A stretch of DNA of 64,000 nt from Pseudomonas sp. ANT_H4 (GCF_008369295.1 NZ_VOBG01000015.1:1-64000); one strand, 5' to 3'. Shown: positions 8,371-18,200, counted from the first letter of the stretch. A program made the numbers and translations. Notes: a model not told the origin generated them from the sequence alone.

Positions 8371-9051
8371 ATGAGCACCTTGCTGGCCCTGGACACCGCG
8401 ACTGAAGCTTGCTCTGTTGCCTTGCTGCACGATGGCAAGGTAACGAGCCACTACGAGGTGATCCCGCGCCTGCATGCGCAAAAGCTGTTGCCGATGATCA
8501 AGCAGTTGCTGATCGATGCGGGCACCACCTTGTCGGCGGTGGATGCCATCGCCTTCGGGCGTGGCCCCGGTGCGTTCACCGGCGTGCGGATTGCCGTTGG
8601 CGTGGTCCAGGGGCTGGCATTTGCCCTGGAACGGCCGGTGCTGCCAGTTTCCAATCTCGCCGTGCTGGCCCAGCGAGCGTTTCGCGAACATGGCGCACGC
8701 CAGGTCGCGGCGGCCATCGATGCGCGGATGGATGAGGTCTATTGGGGTTGCTACCGAGAAACCGCTGGCGAGATGCGCCTTGTCGGTGTTGAAGCCGTGC
8801 AGCCGCCCGAAGTGGCCGCCTTGCCAGAGGATGCCCGCGGTGAATGGTTCGGTGCCGGTACCGGTTGGGGGTATGCCGAGCGCATCGCAGTCCCGCTCAA
8901 CGGCCAGGACGCCGCAATGTTGCCCCATGCCGAAGACTTGTTGACCCTGGCGCGTTTTGCCTGGGCTCGGGGCGAGGCCATTCCCGCTGATCAGGCACAG
9001 CCGGTTTACCTGCGCGATAAAGTGGCGAAGACCAAGGCAGAACGTCAGTAA
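8371..9051 (+). CDS. tsaB: tRNA threonylcarbamoyladenosine biosynthesis protein TsaB
   Basis: 226 residues from MSTLLALDTATEACSVAL. An in-frame extension to 8326 runs into the adk terminator, so the ATG at 8371 is chosen. TsaB is the non-catalytic partner of TsaD in forming t6A37 on ANN-decoding tRNAs. The family features are the ASKHA-fold N-terminal LALDTAT, HAQKLLP, and FGRGPGAFTGVRIAVG in the middle. The ppc-adk-tsaB order is conserved in Pseudomonas. Confidence 0.95.
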   Translation: MSTLLALDTATEACSVALLHDGKVTSHYEVIPRLHAQKLLPMIKQLLIDAGTTLSAVDAIAFGRGPGAFTGVRIAVGVVQGLAFALERPVLPVSNLAVLAQRAFREHGARQVAAAIDARMDEVYWGCYRETAGEMRLVGVEAVQPPEVAALPEDARGEWFGAGTGWGYAERIAVPLNGQDAAMLPHAEDLLTLARFAWARGEAIPADQAQPVYLRDKVAKTKAERQ

Positions 9052-9185
9052 AAACACCACCAATCGTCAGAAATCACCCCTGCTTTTAAACCTTTGCGAA
9101 TTAATGTGTTCTAGTTATCACCAGAGCATTTGCGCGCCATGAAAAGTGCCGCTAAATTGCCATCATTGATATCGAGTCTGCATGC

Positions 9186-9506
9186 ATGCGTATAGACGGC
9201 TTTTCATCCCAGTCCTACCCCCTCAAGCGTAAGCCGCGCAAGGCTAACGTGACGGTAGACGAGTCCGTCGAGGATTCGCCCGACTTTGTTGAAATCCAGC
9301 CAGAAACGCCCTCAGGCTCTGCTGTCTCCGCCCGCTCCCAGGGTGCCTCCAGTGCCCGTATCAGCGGCGTTCCTGCCCGCCAGCAAGACATAGTTTTCCC
9401 GCGCTCCATGAGCAAAAGCGTTGCCAACGCCCTGGCCAGCTACCTGACCACTGCCGGCTTTGTCGAATGGGATATGGAAGTGCTGGGCCTCGATATACAC
9501 ATCTGA
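9186..9506 (+). CDS. Conserved hypothetical small protein
   Basis: 106 residues, start MRIDGFSSQSYPLKRKPRK. A basic N-terminus and a low-complexity Ser/Ala/Glu-rich middle are followed by a better ordered end, SVANALASYLTTAGFVEWDMEVLGLDIHI. No signal peptide or known domain. The stop overlaps the start of the DUF72 gene as TGATG, so the two are probably translated together. Function not known. Confidence 0.65.
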   Translation: MRIDGFSSQSYPLKRKPRKANVTVDESVEDSPDFVEIQPETPSGSAVSARSQGASSARISGVPARQQDIVFPRSMSKSVANALASYLTTAGFVEWDMEVLGLDIHI

Positions 9507-10366
9507 TGCTGCTGCCTTACTACCTCGGTTGCCCGTCCTGGAGCGAAAACGCCTGGCGCGAGTACCTGTATCCGCAAGACGCTCGCGCCAGCGACTACCT
9601 CGAGCTCTATTCTCAAGTGTTCAACGCCGTTGAAGGCAACACCACTTTCTACGCCCGTCCTTCGGTGGCCACCGTGCAGCGCTGGTCGGAGATCATGCCC
9701 AAGCATTTTCGCTTTACCGCCAAGTTTCCGGGTGATATCAGTCATGGCGGCGACTTGCGTGAGCAATTGCCGGCGGCGCAGAGTTTTCTTGGGCTGATGA
9801 GCCCTTTGGGGCAACGAGTCTCACCCTTGTGGCTGCAACTGCCTGCCAGTTTCGCGCCTCATCGCCTGGGGGAACTGGCCGGCTTTATCGATGGATTGGA
9901 GCCGCCGCTGGCCGTGGAAGTGCGCCACCCTGAATTCTTCGCCAAGGGCGATGCCGAACGCATGCTCAACCGTTTGCTACGTGATCGTGGTGTGGAGCGC
10001 ATCTGCCTGGACCCCCGCGCGTTGTTCAGTTGCACCTCGACCTCAGCTGCGGTGCTCCACGCCCAGTCGAAAAAGCCCAAGGTGCCAACTCGTCCGGCGG
10101 CGCTGACCCAGTTTCCCCAGGTGCGGTTTATCGGCCACCCAGAACTGGAAGCCAATGATCCGTTCCTGGTGCCATGGGTTGAAAAAGTCGCCGGCTGGAT
10201 CGAAGAAGGCCGCACGCCGTACATGTTCCTGCACACCAGCGACAACCGCTTGGCCGCGCAACTGGCCCAGCGCTTCCATGAAAAACTGATGGTGCGCTTG
10301 CCTGGCCTGCCGGCCTTGCCTGAGCTACATCGAGAGCCCGCAGCGCAGCAACTGGGGTTACTCTAA
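9506..10366 (+). CDS. DUF72 family protein
   Basis: 286 residues from the ATG at 9506, which overlaps the previous stop by one base. It begins MLLPYYLGCPSWSENAWREYLYP, the GxxxW-type opening of the DUF72 (YecE-like) TIM-barrel family, and continues with the typical EGNTTFYARP and FRFTAKFPGDISH. Family members lack an established biochemical role. The coupling to 9186-9506 suggests linked roles. Confidence 0.85.
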   Translation: MLLPYYLGCPSWSENAWREYLYPQDARASDYLELYSQVFNAVEGNTTFYARPSVATVQRWSEIMPKHFRFTAKFPGDISHGGDLREQLPAAQSFLGLMSPLGQRVSPLWLQLPASFAPHRLGELAGFIDGLEPPLAVEVRHPEFFAKGDAERMLNRLLRDRGVERICLDPRALFSCTSTSAAVLHAQSKKPKVPTRPAALTQFPQVRFIGHPELEANDPFLVPWVEKVAGWIEEGRTPYMFLHTSDNRLAAQLAQRFHEKLMVRLPGLPALPELHREPAAQQLGLL

Positions 10367-10393
10367 AGCTCCTCTTCCCGCCAGGAGTCAGCA

Positions 10394-11221
10394 ATGGACC
10401 CGCAAACCCTTCGCGCCGAAACCTTCAAGGCTTTGCATGAGCGCGACCGCGCATTCGTAATGCCTAATCCGTGGGACCCAGGCTCCGCCAAGATGCTCGC
10501 CAGCCTGGGCTACGAAGCGCTGGCCACCACCAGTGCCGGCTTTGCCTTCAGCCTTGGACGCCCGGATGCCGAAGGCGCGTTGTCCCTTGAAGATACCTTG
10601 GCCAATGCCGGGATGATCGCCCAGGCAACGATGCTGCCGGTAGCTGCCGATCTAGAAAACGGCTTCAGCGACAGTCCTGAAGGTTGCGCCGAGACTATTC
10701 TGCGGGCTGCGGCCACGGGAATCGTCGGCGGCTCCATCGAAGACGCCACGGGTATCGCCATCGACCCTATCTACCCCTTTGATCTTTCCGTTGAGCGCGT
10801 TGAAGCTGCCGTTGCTGCCGCTCGCAGCCTGCCGTTTCCGTTCATGCTGACGGCCCGTGCGGAAAATCACCTGCATGGCAAACTGGATTTGCCCGACACC
10901 ATCCGCCGCCTGCAGGCTTATGCCGAAGCGGGGGCCGATGTGCTGTATGCACCGGGCCTGCGCAGCGCCGAAGAAGTGCTGGCGGTGGTCCGGGCCGTGG
11001 CGCCCAAGCCGGTGAATGTGTTGATGTCCGGCGGCCTCAGGCTCACGGTGGCGCAGTTGAGCGAGATGGGCGTCAAGCGCATCAGCGTCGGTTCGGCGAT
11101 GGCCCTGGCGGCCTACGGTGAGTTCTTCAGGGCTGCGCGGGAGGTTCATGAGCTGGGGACGTTCACGTTTACCGAACGTTCGATGCCGTTCAGTCAGGCC
11201 AATCAGCTGTTCAAGGGTTGA
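10394..11221 (+). CDS. Isocitrate lyase/PEP mutase superfamily protein
   Basis: 275 residues. It shows the PEP-mutase-like barrel pattern: PNPWDPGSAKML, TTSAGFAFSLG, AADLENGFSD, GGSIEDATG, and a late NVLMSGG followed by GVKRISVGSA. The catalytic KKCGH motif of true isocitrate lyases is absent, so a related C-C or P-C lyase, or an oxaloacetate-type hydrolase, is more likely. The substrate cannot be read from the sequence. SD-like AGGAG lies before the ATG. Clustered with, and 27 bases after, the DUF72 gene. Confidence 0.8.
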   Translation: MDPQTLRAETFKALHERDRAFVMPNPWDPGSAKMLASLGYEALATTSAGFAFSLGRPDAEGALSLEDTLANAGMIAQATMLPVAADLENGFSDSPEGCAETILRAAATGIVGGSIEDATGIAIDPIYPFDLSVERVEAAVAAARSLPFPFMLTARAENHLHGKLDLPDTIRRLQAYAEAGADVLYAPGLRSAEEVLAVVRAVAPKPVNVLMSGGLRLTVAQLSEMGVKRISVGSAMALAAYGEFFRAAREVHELGTFTFTERSMPFSQANQLFKG

Positions 11222-11224
11222 GCC

Positions 11225-11923
11225 GTGCGCTTTTTCAAAGTGCTGGGCGTTCTGCTGGTTTTGGCCGTTGGGCTGGCCGTGGCGGTGTGGCGCGGCTGGG
11301 TGCCGCTGCCTGATGAGTGGAATCCCTGGGCGCCGCTGGACGTGCGCGGATCACCGAACCTGTTGACCCGGTTCAAGCTGGGGCGTTTGCAGGATGATCC
11401 GGCGTTGTGCGATCAGGTGCTGAAAACCTCCGGTTTGCGAGTCACTCATCAAGCGGACAGCCTCGCCGACGCCGCGTGCCCACTGCGCAATATCTTGCGC
11501 GTCCAGGGTGGCGATGTGAGCCTGAGCAGCAGCTTTCTCGCCAGTTGCCCGCTGGCCGTAGCCTTTGCCCTGTTCGAGCGCCATAGCCTGCAACCAGCGG
11601 CCCAGGCGGTGTTTGGCCAGGCAGTAACGCGGGTCGATCACTTGGGCAGTTTTGCCTGTCGCAATATGTATAACCGTACCGAAGGCCGACTGAGCCAACA
11701 CGCCTCGGCCAATGCCCTGGATATTGCCGGGTTTCGCCTGGCGGACGGGCGCAGCATCAATGTGCTTAAGGATTGGCCGGGCGAGGGCGCGAGTGCGCGT
11801 TTTTTGCGTCAGGTGCGTGACAGCGCCTGCAATGATTTCAATGTGGTGTTGAGCCCGGACTACAACGCCGCCCACCGTAACCATTTTCACCTGGACATGG
11901 GGCGTTGGTGGGTGTGTCGCTGA
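11225..11923 (+). CDS. Extensin-like family protein
   Basis: 232 residues, GTG start 3 bases after the previous stop. An N-terminal hydrophobic segment (about 4-25, FKVLGVLLVLAVGLAVAVW) would anchor or export it. The C-terminal domain has SQHASANALDIAGFRLADG, a cysteine pair region, and the ending AAHRNHFHLDMGRWWVCR. This is the extensin-like C-terminal fold, related to D-Ala-D-Ala/LAS peptidases, with the H-F-H metal-site pattern. A periplasmic cell-wall role is plausible but unproven. Confidence 0.85.
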   Translation: MRFFKVLGVLLVLAVGLAVAVWRGWVPLPDEWNPWAPLDVRGSPNLLTRFKLGRLQDDPALCDQVLKTSGLRVTHQADSLADAACPLRNILRVQGGDVSLSSSFLASCPLAVAFALFERHSLQPAAQAVFGQAVTRVDHLGSFACRNMYNRTEGRLSQHASANALDIAGFRLADGRSINVLKDWPGEGASARFLRQVRDSACNDFNVVLSPDYNAAHRNHFHLDMGRWWVCR

Positions 11924-11926
11924 GGA

Positions 11927-12547
11927 TCAGGCAGCCAGGCGCAGATTGTGGAGGATCAGCGGGCGTGCCCAGCCGCAGTCGAAGTCCAGTTGCTTCTGTT
12001 GTTCCACCAGTTCTTCTGCCGGGAAGGGTTCGGCGGCCGGGGGTAGCAGCTCCATTTCGAACTCGGCAATCGGCAGGAACAGCGGCCGGGGTTGCGGTGC
12101 CGGGCCAGGCTCGGGCAGTGGCAGGCCTGCGGTCAGTACGATAGGACGCACCCAACCGCTTTCAAAGTTTTGCTGGCGCTGCTGGGCGACGATCTCTTCC
12201 TCGGGGAACGGGACGGCGGCCGGTGGCAGTAATTGCATTTCGAATTCGGCAATCGGCAGGAACAGCGGCTCAGGCGGGGCGATTTTGGTGTCCTGCACAT
12301 TGCAGTGGCGCTGGGTGACGATTTGCGTCAGCAGGTCGCTGCCGGCGCTGGGTTCCACCGAGGCATCCACCGGCACCGCTTCCTTGGCGGCGAGCGCACT
12401 CGGCTCTTCGCCGAGCTGCTCGGCGAGCGCTCGGGCGAAGAAGTCCTGCCACACATGACTGACGCCGGCCAGCGCTTGGGAATTGCGCAGGCCGTAGTGG
12501 TTGTGGGTCGGCAGTACACCGGTGAATTGGGAAGGAATGTCTGACAT
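11927..12547 (-). CDS. Uncharacterised protein with a tandem 45-residue repeat
   Basis: 206 residues from the ATG at 12547 (GAGAG just upstream); an extension to 12589 is less likely. After an N-terminal part (MSDIPSQFTG, HNHYGLRNSQALAGVSHVW), residues 94-138 and 155-199 are two near-identical units: PLFLPIAEFEM, then LLPPAA, PFPxEE, a Gln-rich helix, and GWxRPIxL. A degenerate earlier copy may lie near 72-90. No signal peptide or membrane helix. The repeat family is not known to me. It converges with the extensin-like gene and diverges from rsmJ. Confidence 0.65.
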   Translation of the reverse strand: MSDIPSQFTGVLPTHNHYGLRNSQALAGVSHVWQDFFARALAEQLGEEPSALAAKEAVPVDASVEPSAGSDLLTQIVTQRHCNVQDTKIAPPEPLFLPIAEFEMQLLPPAAVPFPEEEIVAQQRQQNFESGWVRPIVLTAGLPLPEPGPAPQPRPLFLPIAEFEMELLPPAAEPFPAEELVEQQKQLDFDCGWARPLILHNLRLAA

Positions 12548-12642
12548 TTCTCTCGGTCGACGCTCAGCTCTGGCAAAATGCCTGATCATTTTTTTATCGG
12601 CCGTTTTTTGCCGATCCTTAATATTTTTGAGCGTGGCGACAG

Positions 12643-13425
12643 ATGAGCGAACAACCAGCGGCCAGCCGCATCCGGGTCGAGGCCCTGGCCGAAGGCTTTC
12701 AAGCCCGTGCCAAGCACTGGGCCGAGCAGCTTGGGCTGCCTTTGCAGTTGGAGGAGGCGGATTTTGCCTTGCAGGTGGGTGAGCACGGCCTGCAGTTGCA
12801 ACAGCTGGGGCCGGACGCGCCTGGGCCGGTGCGGGTGGATTTTGTCGAAGGCGGCGCGGCCCATCGTCGTTTATACGGAGGTGGCAGCGGGCAGATGATC
12901 GCCAAGGCCGTGGGCATCGCCCAGGGTGTGCGCCCGCGGGTGCTGGACGCCACGGCTGGGCTGGGCAAGGATGCGTTCGTGCTGGCCAGCCTGGGTTGCG
13001 AGATGAGCCTGATCGAGCGTCAGCCGCTGATTGGCGCCTTGCTGGAAGACGGCATCGCTAGGGGCGCGGATGATTTCGAGGTGGCGCCGATTGTCGCGCG
13101 GATGACCTTGCTCAAGGGCAATTCCATCGAGGTGATGCGCAATTGGGAAGGCGAGCCGCCCCAGGTCATCTACCTCGACCCAATGTTTCCCCATCGTGAG
13201 AAAACCGCCCTGGTGAAGAAAGAAATGCGCCTGTTCCGCCCGCTGGTGGGGGATGATCCGGATGCACCGGCCTTGCTGGCAGCAGCGTTGGCCCTGGCCA
13301 GCCACCGGGTGGTGGTCAAGCGCCCGCGCAAGGCGCCTTGCATTGAGGGGCCCAAGCCAAGCCATGCGCTGGATGGCAAGTCCAGCCGCTATGATATCTA
13401 TCCGAAGAGGGCGCTGAAGTCCTGA
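12643..13425 (+). CDS. rsmJ: 16S rRNA (guanine1516-N2)-methyltransferase RsmJ
   Basis: 260 residues. It methylates G1516 of 16S rRNA using S-adenosylmethionine. The SAM motif is VLDATAGLGKDAFVLASLG (about 101-119), and the family motif is DPMFPHREKTALVKKEMR. The end KRPRKAPCIEG with a YDIYPKRA tail also fits RsmJ. Position next to the mexL-type regulator matches P. aeruginosa gene order. Confidence 0.93.
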   Translation: MSEQPAASRIRVEALAEGFQARAKHWAEQLGLPLQLEEADFALQVGEHGLQLQQLGPDAPGPVRVDFVEGGAAHRRLYGGGSGQMIAKAVGIAQGVRPRVLDATAGLGKDAFVLASLGCEMSLIERQPLIGALLEDGIARGADDFEVAPIVARMTLLKGNSIEVMRNWEGEPPQVIYLDPMFPHREKTALVKKEMRLFRPLVGDDPDAPALLAAALALASHRVVVKRPRKAPCIEGPKPSHALDGKSSRYDIYPKRALKS

Positions 13426-13430
13426 AACCA

Positions 13431-13451
13431 GGCTCCCCGCCCGAGGGAGCC
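13431..13451. terminator. Hairpin between convergent rsmJ and mexL
   Basis: GGCTCCC and GGGAGCC form a perfect 7-bp stem around a 7-base loop in the 29 bases between the two stops. No T-run follows on either strand, so it may be a weak bidirectional terminator. Confidence 0.4.
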
Positions 13452-13454
13452 GGG

Positions 13455-14090
13455 CTAAACCCTGTACGCCCGCATAAATAAGCCCACCACGTCCTGTACA
13501 TGTTCCTCGGCAGCCTCAGGGCTCAACTGCCCGCCACAGCCATATAACAGCCGGAAATTCGCCGTGCCCTTGAGCAGGCAGAAAAAGTGTTCGGCGGCGG
13601 TAAGCGGCTTATCGATGCTCAGGGCGCCGCTCTGAGCAATCTTGCTCAGCAAGCGCTCCATGCCTTGCAGCATGCGCATGGGGCCTGCTTCGAAAAAGAT
13701 CTGAGAGAGTTTCGGGTCCTGGCTGCCCGAGGTCATCATCAGGCGATGCAGGTTCACCGATTCGTCGCTGTTGACCAGCACATGAAAACCACGGGCGATA
13801 TTCAGCAACACCTTCTCGACGCACACACCGTCAGGCAATTCGAAATACATCACCGGCAACTGCTCTTCGCACTTGGCGATGACGGCAGCGGAGAACAGCG
13901 TCTCCTTGTCGGTAAAATGGCTGTAGACGGTCAATTTTGATACGCCCGCCTCAAGGGCCACCGCATCCATGCTGGTATTGGCGTAGCCATTGCTCAAGAA
14001 CAGGACTTTGGCGGCTTCAAGGATCGCCTGGCGTTTTGCCATGTCCTTGGGGCGCCCGGGGCTATTGGTGTTTACGAGATTGTCGGACAT
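13455..14090 (-). CDS. mexL: TetR-family repressor, MexL-like
   Basis: 211 residues from the ATG at 14090; a GTG at 14096 is an alternative. The N-terminal helix-turn-helix is TSMDAVALEAGVSKLTVYSHF, preceded by KRQAILEAAKVLFLSNGYA, the TetR signature. The C-terminal half would bind ligands. It is divergent from an RND adaptor gene over a palindromic intergenic region, and its length and position fit MexL, the repressor of mexJK in P. aeruginosa. Orthology is inferred from synteny. It probably represses the efflux operon and itself. Confidence 0.8.
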   Translation of the reverse strand: MSDNLVNTNSPGRPKDMAKRQAILEAAKVLFLSNGYANTSMDAVALEAGVSKLTVYSHFTDKETLFSAAVIAKCEEQLPVMYFELPDGVCVEKVLLNIARGFHVLVNSDESVNLHRLMMTSGSQDPKLSQIFFEAGPMRMLQGMERLLSKIAQSGALSIDKPLTAAEHFFCLLKGTANFRLLYGCGGQLSPEAAEEHVQDVVGLFMRAYRV

Positions 14091-14100
14091 TTTCACTTTA

Positions 14101-14148
14101 ATACTGGACTGGTGAGTTTGGTATTAATAACATACCGGCCAGTATAAT
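14101..14148. promoter_or_regulatory. mexL-mexJ divergent promoter and candidate operator
   Basis: Two nested inverted repeats fill the 92-base gap: GGTAT (14120-14124) with ATACC (14132-14136), and the near-perfect palindrome ATACCGGCCAGTAT (14132-14145). A related half-site ATACTGGACTGGT sits at 14101-14113. A perfect -10 TATAAT (14143-14148) for mexJ overlaps the palindrome; TTGGTA at 14118-14123 is a possible -35 with a long 19-base spacer. A TetR repressor bound here would block both genes. Confidence 0.6.
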
Positions 14149-14182
14149 TATTCCAAGCACCATTAGCGAAAGGTCCTTCAGC

Positions 14183-15286
14183 ATGCGTCGCTTTGTTCTG
14201 CCCCTTGCGTTGCCTGTCAGCCTGGTATTTCTGTTGGCTGCCTGCGGCCATGAAGATGCGGTGAAAACCACCCTCCGCCCGGCCATGGTGGTGCAGCCAC
14301 AGCCTTCGGCAGCGACGTCCGACAGCTATCCGGGTGAGGTTCGCGCCCGCTATGAGCCGGACCTGGCCTTTCGCATTGGCGGCAAAGTCAGTCGACGACT
14401 GGTAGAGGAGGGCGAAAGGGTCAAGGCCAACCAGCCCCTGGCCGAACTCGACCCCCAGGACGTGCGCTTGCAACTGGAAGCCACCCGCGCCCAGGTTGCC
14501 GCCGCCGAGGCGAACCTGAGCCTGGTACGCGCCGAGCGTGACCGTTACAAGACCCTGATGGACCGTCAGATGGTCAGCCGCTCCCAGTACGACAATTCCG
14601 AAAACATGTACCGTTCCGGGGACGCACGCCTCAAGCAGATCAAGGCTGAATTCGACGTTGCCAACAACCAGGCTGGCTACGCCGTGCTGCGTGCGCCCCA
14701 GGATGGGGTGGTCGCCAAGCGCTCTGTGGAAGTTGGCCAGGTGGTGTCCGCCGGCCAGACTGTGTTCACCCTGGCCACTGATGGCGAGCGCGAAGTGCTG
14801 ATCAGCCTGCCGGAACAAAGCTTTGGCCGCTTCAAGATCGGCCAGCCTGTATCCGTTGAGTTGTGGAGCCAGCCGGACCAACGCTTCACTGGGCGCATTC
14901 GCGAGCTGTCGCCAGCGGCAGACCCCAAGTCGCGCACTTTCGCTGCCCGTATTGCGTTCGCCAGCGGTAAAGTCCCGGCAGAGCTGGGCCAGAGTGCGCG
15001 AGTATTCATACAAGCCGACGGTGTTATTACGTTGTCTGTGCCGCTGTCGGCCTTAAGCGCGGAGAGCGGCGCGTCCTACGTCTGGCTGGTGCAGTCCGAC
15101 AACACGCTCAAGCGAGTGCCGGTACGAATCGGGGCCTTTGGCGAGAAAAGCGTACCGGTGCTGGAAGGCCTGAACCCCACGGACTGGGTAATCGCCGCCG
15201 GTGTCCATGTGCTCCATGAGGGTCAGCAAGTGCGCCCGGTGGATCGCTCCAATCGGGCGGTGAATCTGACGGCCAACAAGGAGTAG
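14183..15286 (+). CDS. mexJ: RND efflux periplasmic adaptor, MexJ-like
   Basis: 367 residues. The N-terminus MRRFVLPLALPVSLVFLLAAC ends in a lipobox with the cysteine lipidated, so it is a membrane-anchored adaptor. The middle has the biotinyl-lipoyl-like halves (GGKVSRRLVEEGERVKANQ and VLRAPQDGVVAKRSVEVGQV) around a coiled-coil hairpin, then the beta-barrel domain. It links the inner-membrane pump to an outer-membrane channel. The next gene starts 6 bases downstream. Length and neighbours match MexJ; drug range cannot be read from sequence. Confidence 0.85.
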   Translation: MRRFVLPLALPVSLVFLLAACGHEDAVKTTLRPAMVVQPQPSAATSDSYPGEVRARYEPDLAFRIGGKVSRRLVEEGERVKANQPLAELDPQDVRLQLEATRAQVAAAEANLSLVRAERDRYKTLMDRQMVSRSQYDNSENMYRSGDARLKQIKAEFDVANNQAGYAVLRAPQDGVVAKRSVEVGQVVSAGQTVFTLATDGEREVLISLPEQSFGRFKIGQPVSVELWSQPDQRFTGRIRELSPAADPKSRTFAARIAFASGKVPAELGQSARVFIQADGVITLSVPLSALSAESGASYVWLVQSDNTLKRVPVRIGAFGEKSVPVLEGLNPTDWVIAAGVHVLHEGQQVRPVDRSNRAVNLTANKE

Positions 15287-15292
15287 TCCCCG

Positions 15293-18200
15293 ATGGGTTT
15301 CAATCTTTCCGAATGGGCGTTGCGCAATCGCCAGATCGTACTGTTCCTGATGCTGTTGCTGGCAGTGGTCGGTACTTTGTCCTACACCAAGCTGGGGCAA
15401 AGCGAAGACCCGCCGTTTACCTTCAAGGCCATGGTCATCAAGACCAACTGGCCGGGGGCCACGGCCCAGGAAGTCTCGCGCCAGGTTACCGAGCGCATTG
15501 AAAAGAAATTGATGGAGACCGGTGACTACGAACGCATCGTTTCCTTCTCGCGCCCCGGCGAATCCCAGGTCACCTTCATCGCCCGGGACTCGATGTATTC
15601 AAAGCAGATCCCCGACCTCTGGTACCAGGTGCGCAAGAAGATCAGCGACATTCGCCAGACATTGCCGCCGGACATCCAGGGCCCGTTTTTCAACGATGAA
15701 TTTGGCACTACCTTCGGCAACATCTACGCCCTGACCGGTGAGGGTTTCGACTACGCCGTGCTCAAGGACTACGCCGACCGCATCCAGATCCAGCTGCAGC
15801 GGGTGCCGGATGTGGGCAAGGTCGAGCTGCTGGGTTTGCAGGACGAGAAGATCTGGATCGAACTGTCCAACCTCAAACTCGCCACCCTCGGTTTACCGCT
15901 GGTAGCGGTTCAGCAGGCCTTGCAAGAACAGAACGCCGTCTCCACCGCAGGCTTCTTTGAAACACCCAGCGAGCGCATACAACTGCGGGTCTCCGGCAAC
16001 TTCAAGACGGTAGAAGAAATTCGTGACTTCCCGATTCGCGTCGGTGATCGCACCTTTCGCATCGGCGATGTGGCTGAGATCCACCGGGGCTTCAACGATC
16101 CACCGGCGCCACGCATGCGCTACATGGGTGACGACGCCATCGGCCTGGCAGTAGCCATGCGCGATGGCGGTGACATCCTGGTGCTGGGCAAGGCCCTTGA
16201 AGGCCAGTTCGCTCGCCTGCAGAAGAACCTTCCGGCCGGCATGGAGTTGCGCAAGGTCTCCGACCAACCGGCGGCGGTGAAGACCAGTGTCGGCGAATTT
16301 GTCCAGGTCCTGGCTGAAGCGCTGGCGATCGTGTTGCTGGTGAGTTTCTTCTCCCTCGGCGTGCGCACCGGCATGGTGGTCGCCCTGGCGATTCCGCTGG
16401 TGTTGGCGATGACTTTCGCTGCCATGTACTACCTGGGGATTGGCCTGCACAAGATTTCCCTCGGCGCCCTGGTGCTTGCCCTCGGCTTGCTGGTGGACGA
16501 CGCGATTATTGCCGTGGAAATGATGGCGATCAAAATGGAGCAGGGTTACGACCGGCTCAGGGCCGCCAGTTTCGCCTGGACCAGCACCGCCTTTCCGATG
16601 CTCACCGGCACACTGATCACCGCCGCGGGCTTCTTGCCGATTGCCACCGCGCAATCGAGTACCGGCGAATACACCCGTTCGATCTTCCAGGTGGTGACCA
16701 TTGCATTGCTGGCTTCCTGGGTTGCCGCCGTGGTGTTCGTGCCGTACCTGGGGGAGAAACTCCTGCCGGACCTGGCGAAAATTCACGCGGATAAGCATGG
16801 TGCCGATGGTCCTGATCCCTACGGCACGCCGTTCTATCAGCGAGTAAGACGCTTGGTGGAATGGTGCGTAAGTCGACGCAAGACGGTGATTGTGTTGACC
16901 TTGCTGCTGTTTATCGGCTCGGTGGCGCTGTTCCGCTTCGTGCCCCAGCAGTTTTTCCCGGCTTCCGGGCGGCTGGAGTTGATGGTTGATCTGAAGCTGG
17001 CCGAAGGCGCGTCGCTGAGCAACACCGCCGATCAGGTCAAGCGTCTGGAGTCGCTGCTCAAGGAAAACGCCGGTATCGACAACTACGTGGCCTATGTTGG
17101 CACCGGCTCGCCGCGTTTCTACCTGCCCCTGGACCAGCAATTGCCGGCGGCCAGCTTTGCCCAGTTTGTCGTACTCGCCAAGACTATCGAGGAGCGGGAA
17201 AGCTTGCGCATCTGGCTGATCGAGACCCTCAATGAACAATTCCCGGCCTTGCGCTCGCGGGTCACGCGCCTGGAGAACGGGCCACCTGTTGGCTACCCGG
17301 TGCAGTTCCGAGTCACGGGTGAACATATCGAAGAGGTGCGGGCCCTGGCGCGCAAAGTGGCGGCCAAGGTTCGCGAAAATACCCATGTGGTCAACGTGCA
17401 CCTGGACTGGGAAGAGCCGAGCAAGGTTGTCTATCTCAATATCGACCAGGACCGCGCTCGTGCCTTGGGTGTGAGCACCGCCAACCTGTCGAAATTTCTC
17501 CAGAGTTCCTTGACCGGCTCCAGTGTCAGCCAGTACCGCGAAGATAACGAGTTGATCGAAATTCTCCTGCGCGGCACTGTCCATGAACGTACCGAGTTGT
17601 CGTTGTTGCCGAGCCTGGCGGTGCCGACCGATAACGGCAAAAGTGTCGCCTTGTCGCAGATTGCCACCCTGGAGTACGGCTTCGAAGAAGGCATCATCTG
17701 GCACCGCAATCGCCTGCCGACGGTGACCATCCGCGCCGATATCTACGGCAAGGAACAACCGGCGAGCCTGGTCCAGCAAATCTTGCCGACTCTGGAAGGC
17801 GTACGCGCCGAATTGCCGGACGGTTACCTGCTGGAAGTCGGCGGTACCGTGGAAGATTCCGCTCGCGGGCAAAACTCGGTCAAGGCGGGCGTGCCACTGT
17901 TTATCGTGGTGGTGCTGACTTTACTGATGCTGCAACTGCGCAGCTTCTCACGCACGGCGATGGTGTTTCTGACCGCGCCACTGGGGTTGATCGGCGTGAC
18001 GCTGTTCTTGCTGGTGTTCCGCCAGCCCTTTGGCTTCGTGGCGATGCTGGGGACCATCGCGTTGTCGGGGATGATCATGCGCAACTCGGTGATCCTGGTG
18101 GACCAGATCGAGCAGGACATCAAGGCTGGGTTGGCGCCCTGGCAGGCAATTATCGAGGCGACGGTGCGACGTTTCCGTCCCATCGTACTGACCGCCCTGG

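Noticed and set aside
12567..12620. Hairpin ATCGGC...GCCGAT upstream of rsmJ
   Set aside because: Six base pairs with an 8-base loop of T; too weak and wrongly placed to call a terminator, though it may be chance leader structure.
15893..17872. 659-codon open frame on the minus strand inside mexK
   Set aside because: It is the antisense shadow of a G+C-rich gene. Composition is His/Gln/Arg-rich, there is no ribosome site, and the plus strand is a clear RND pump.
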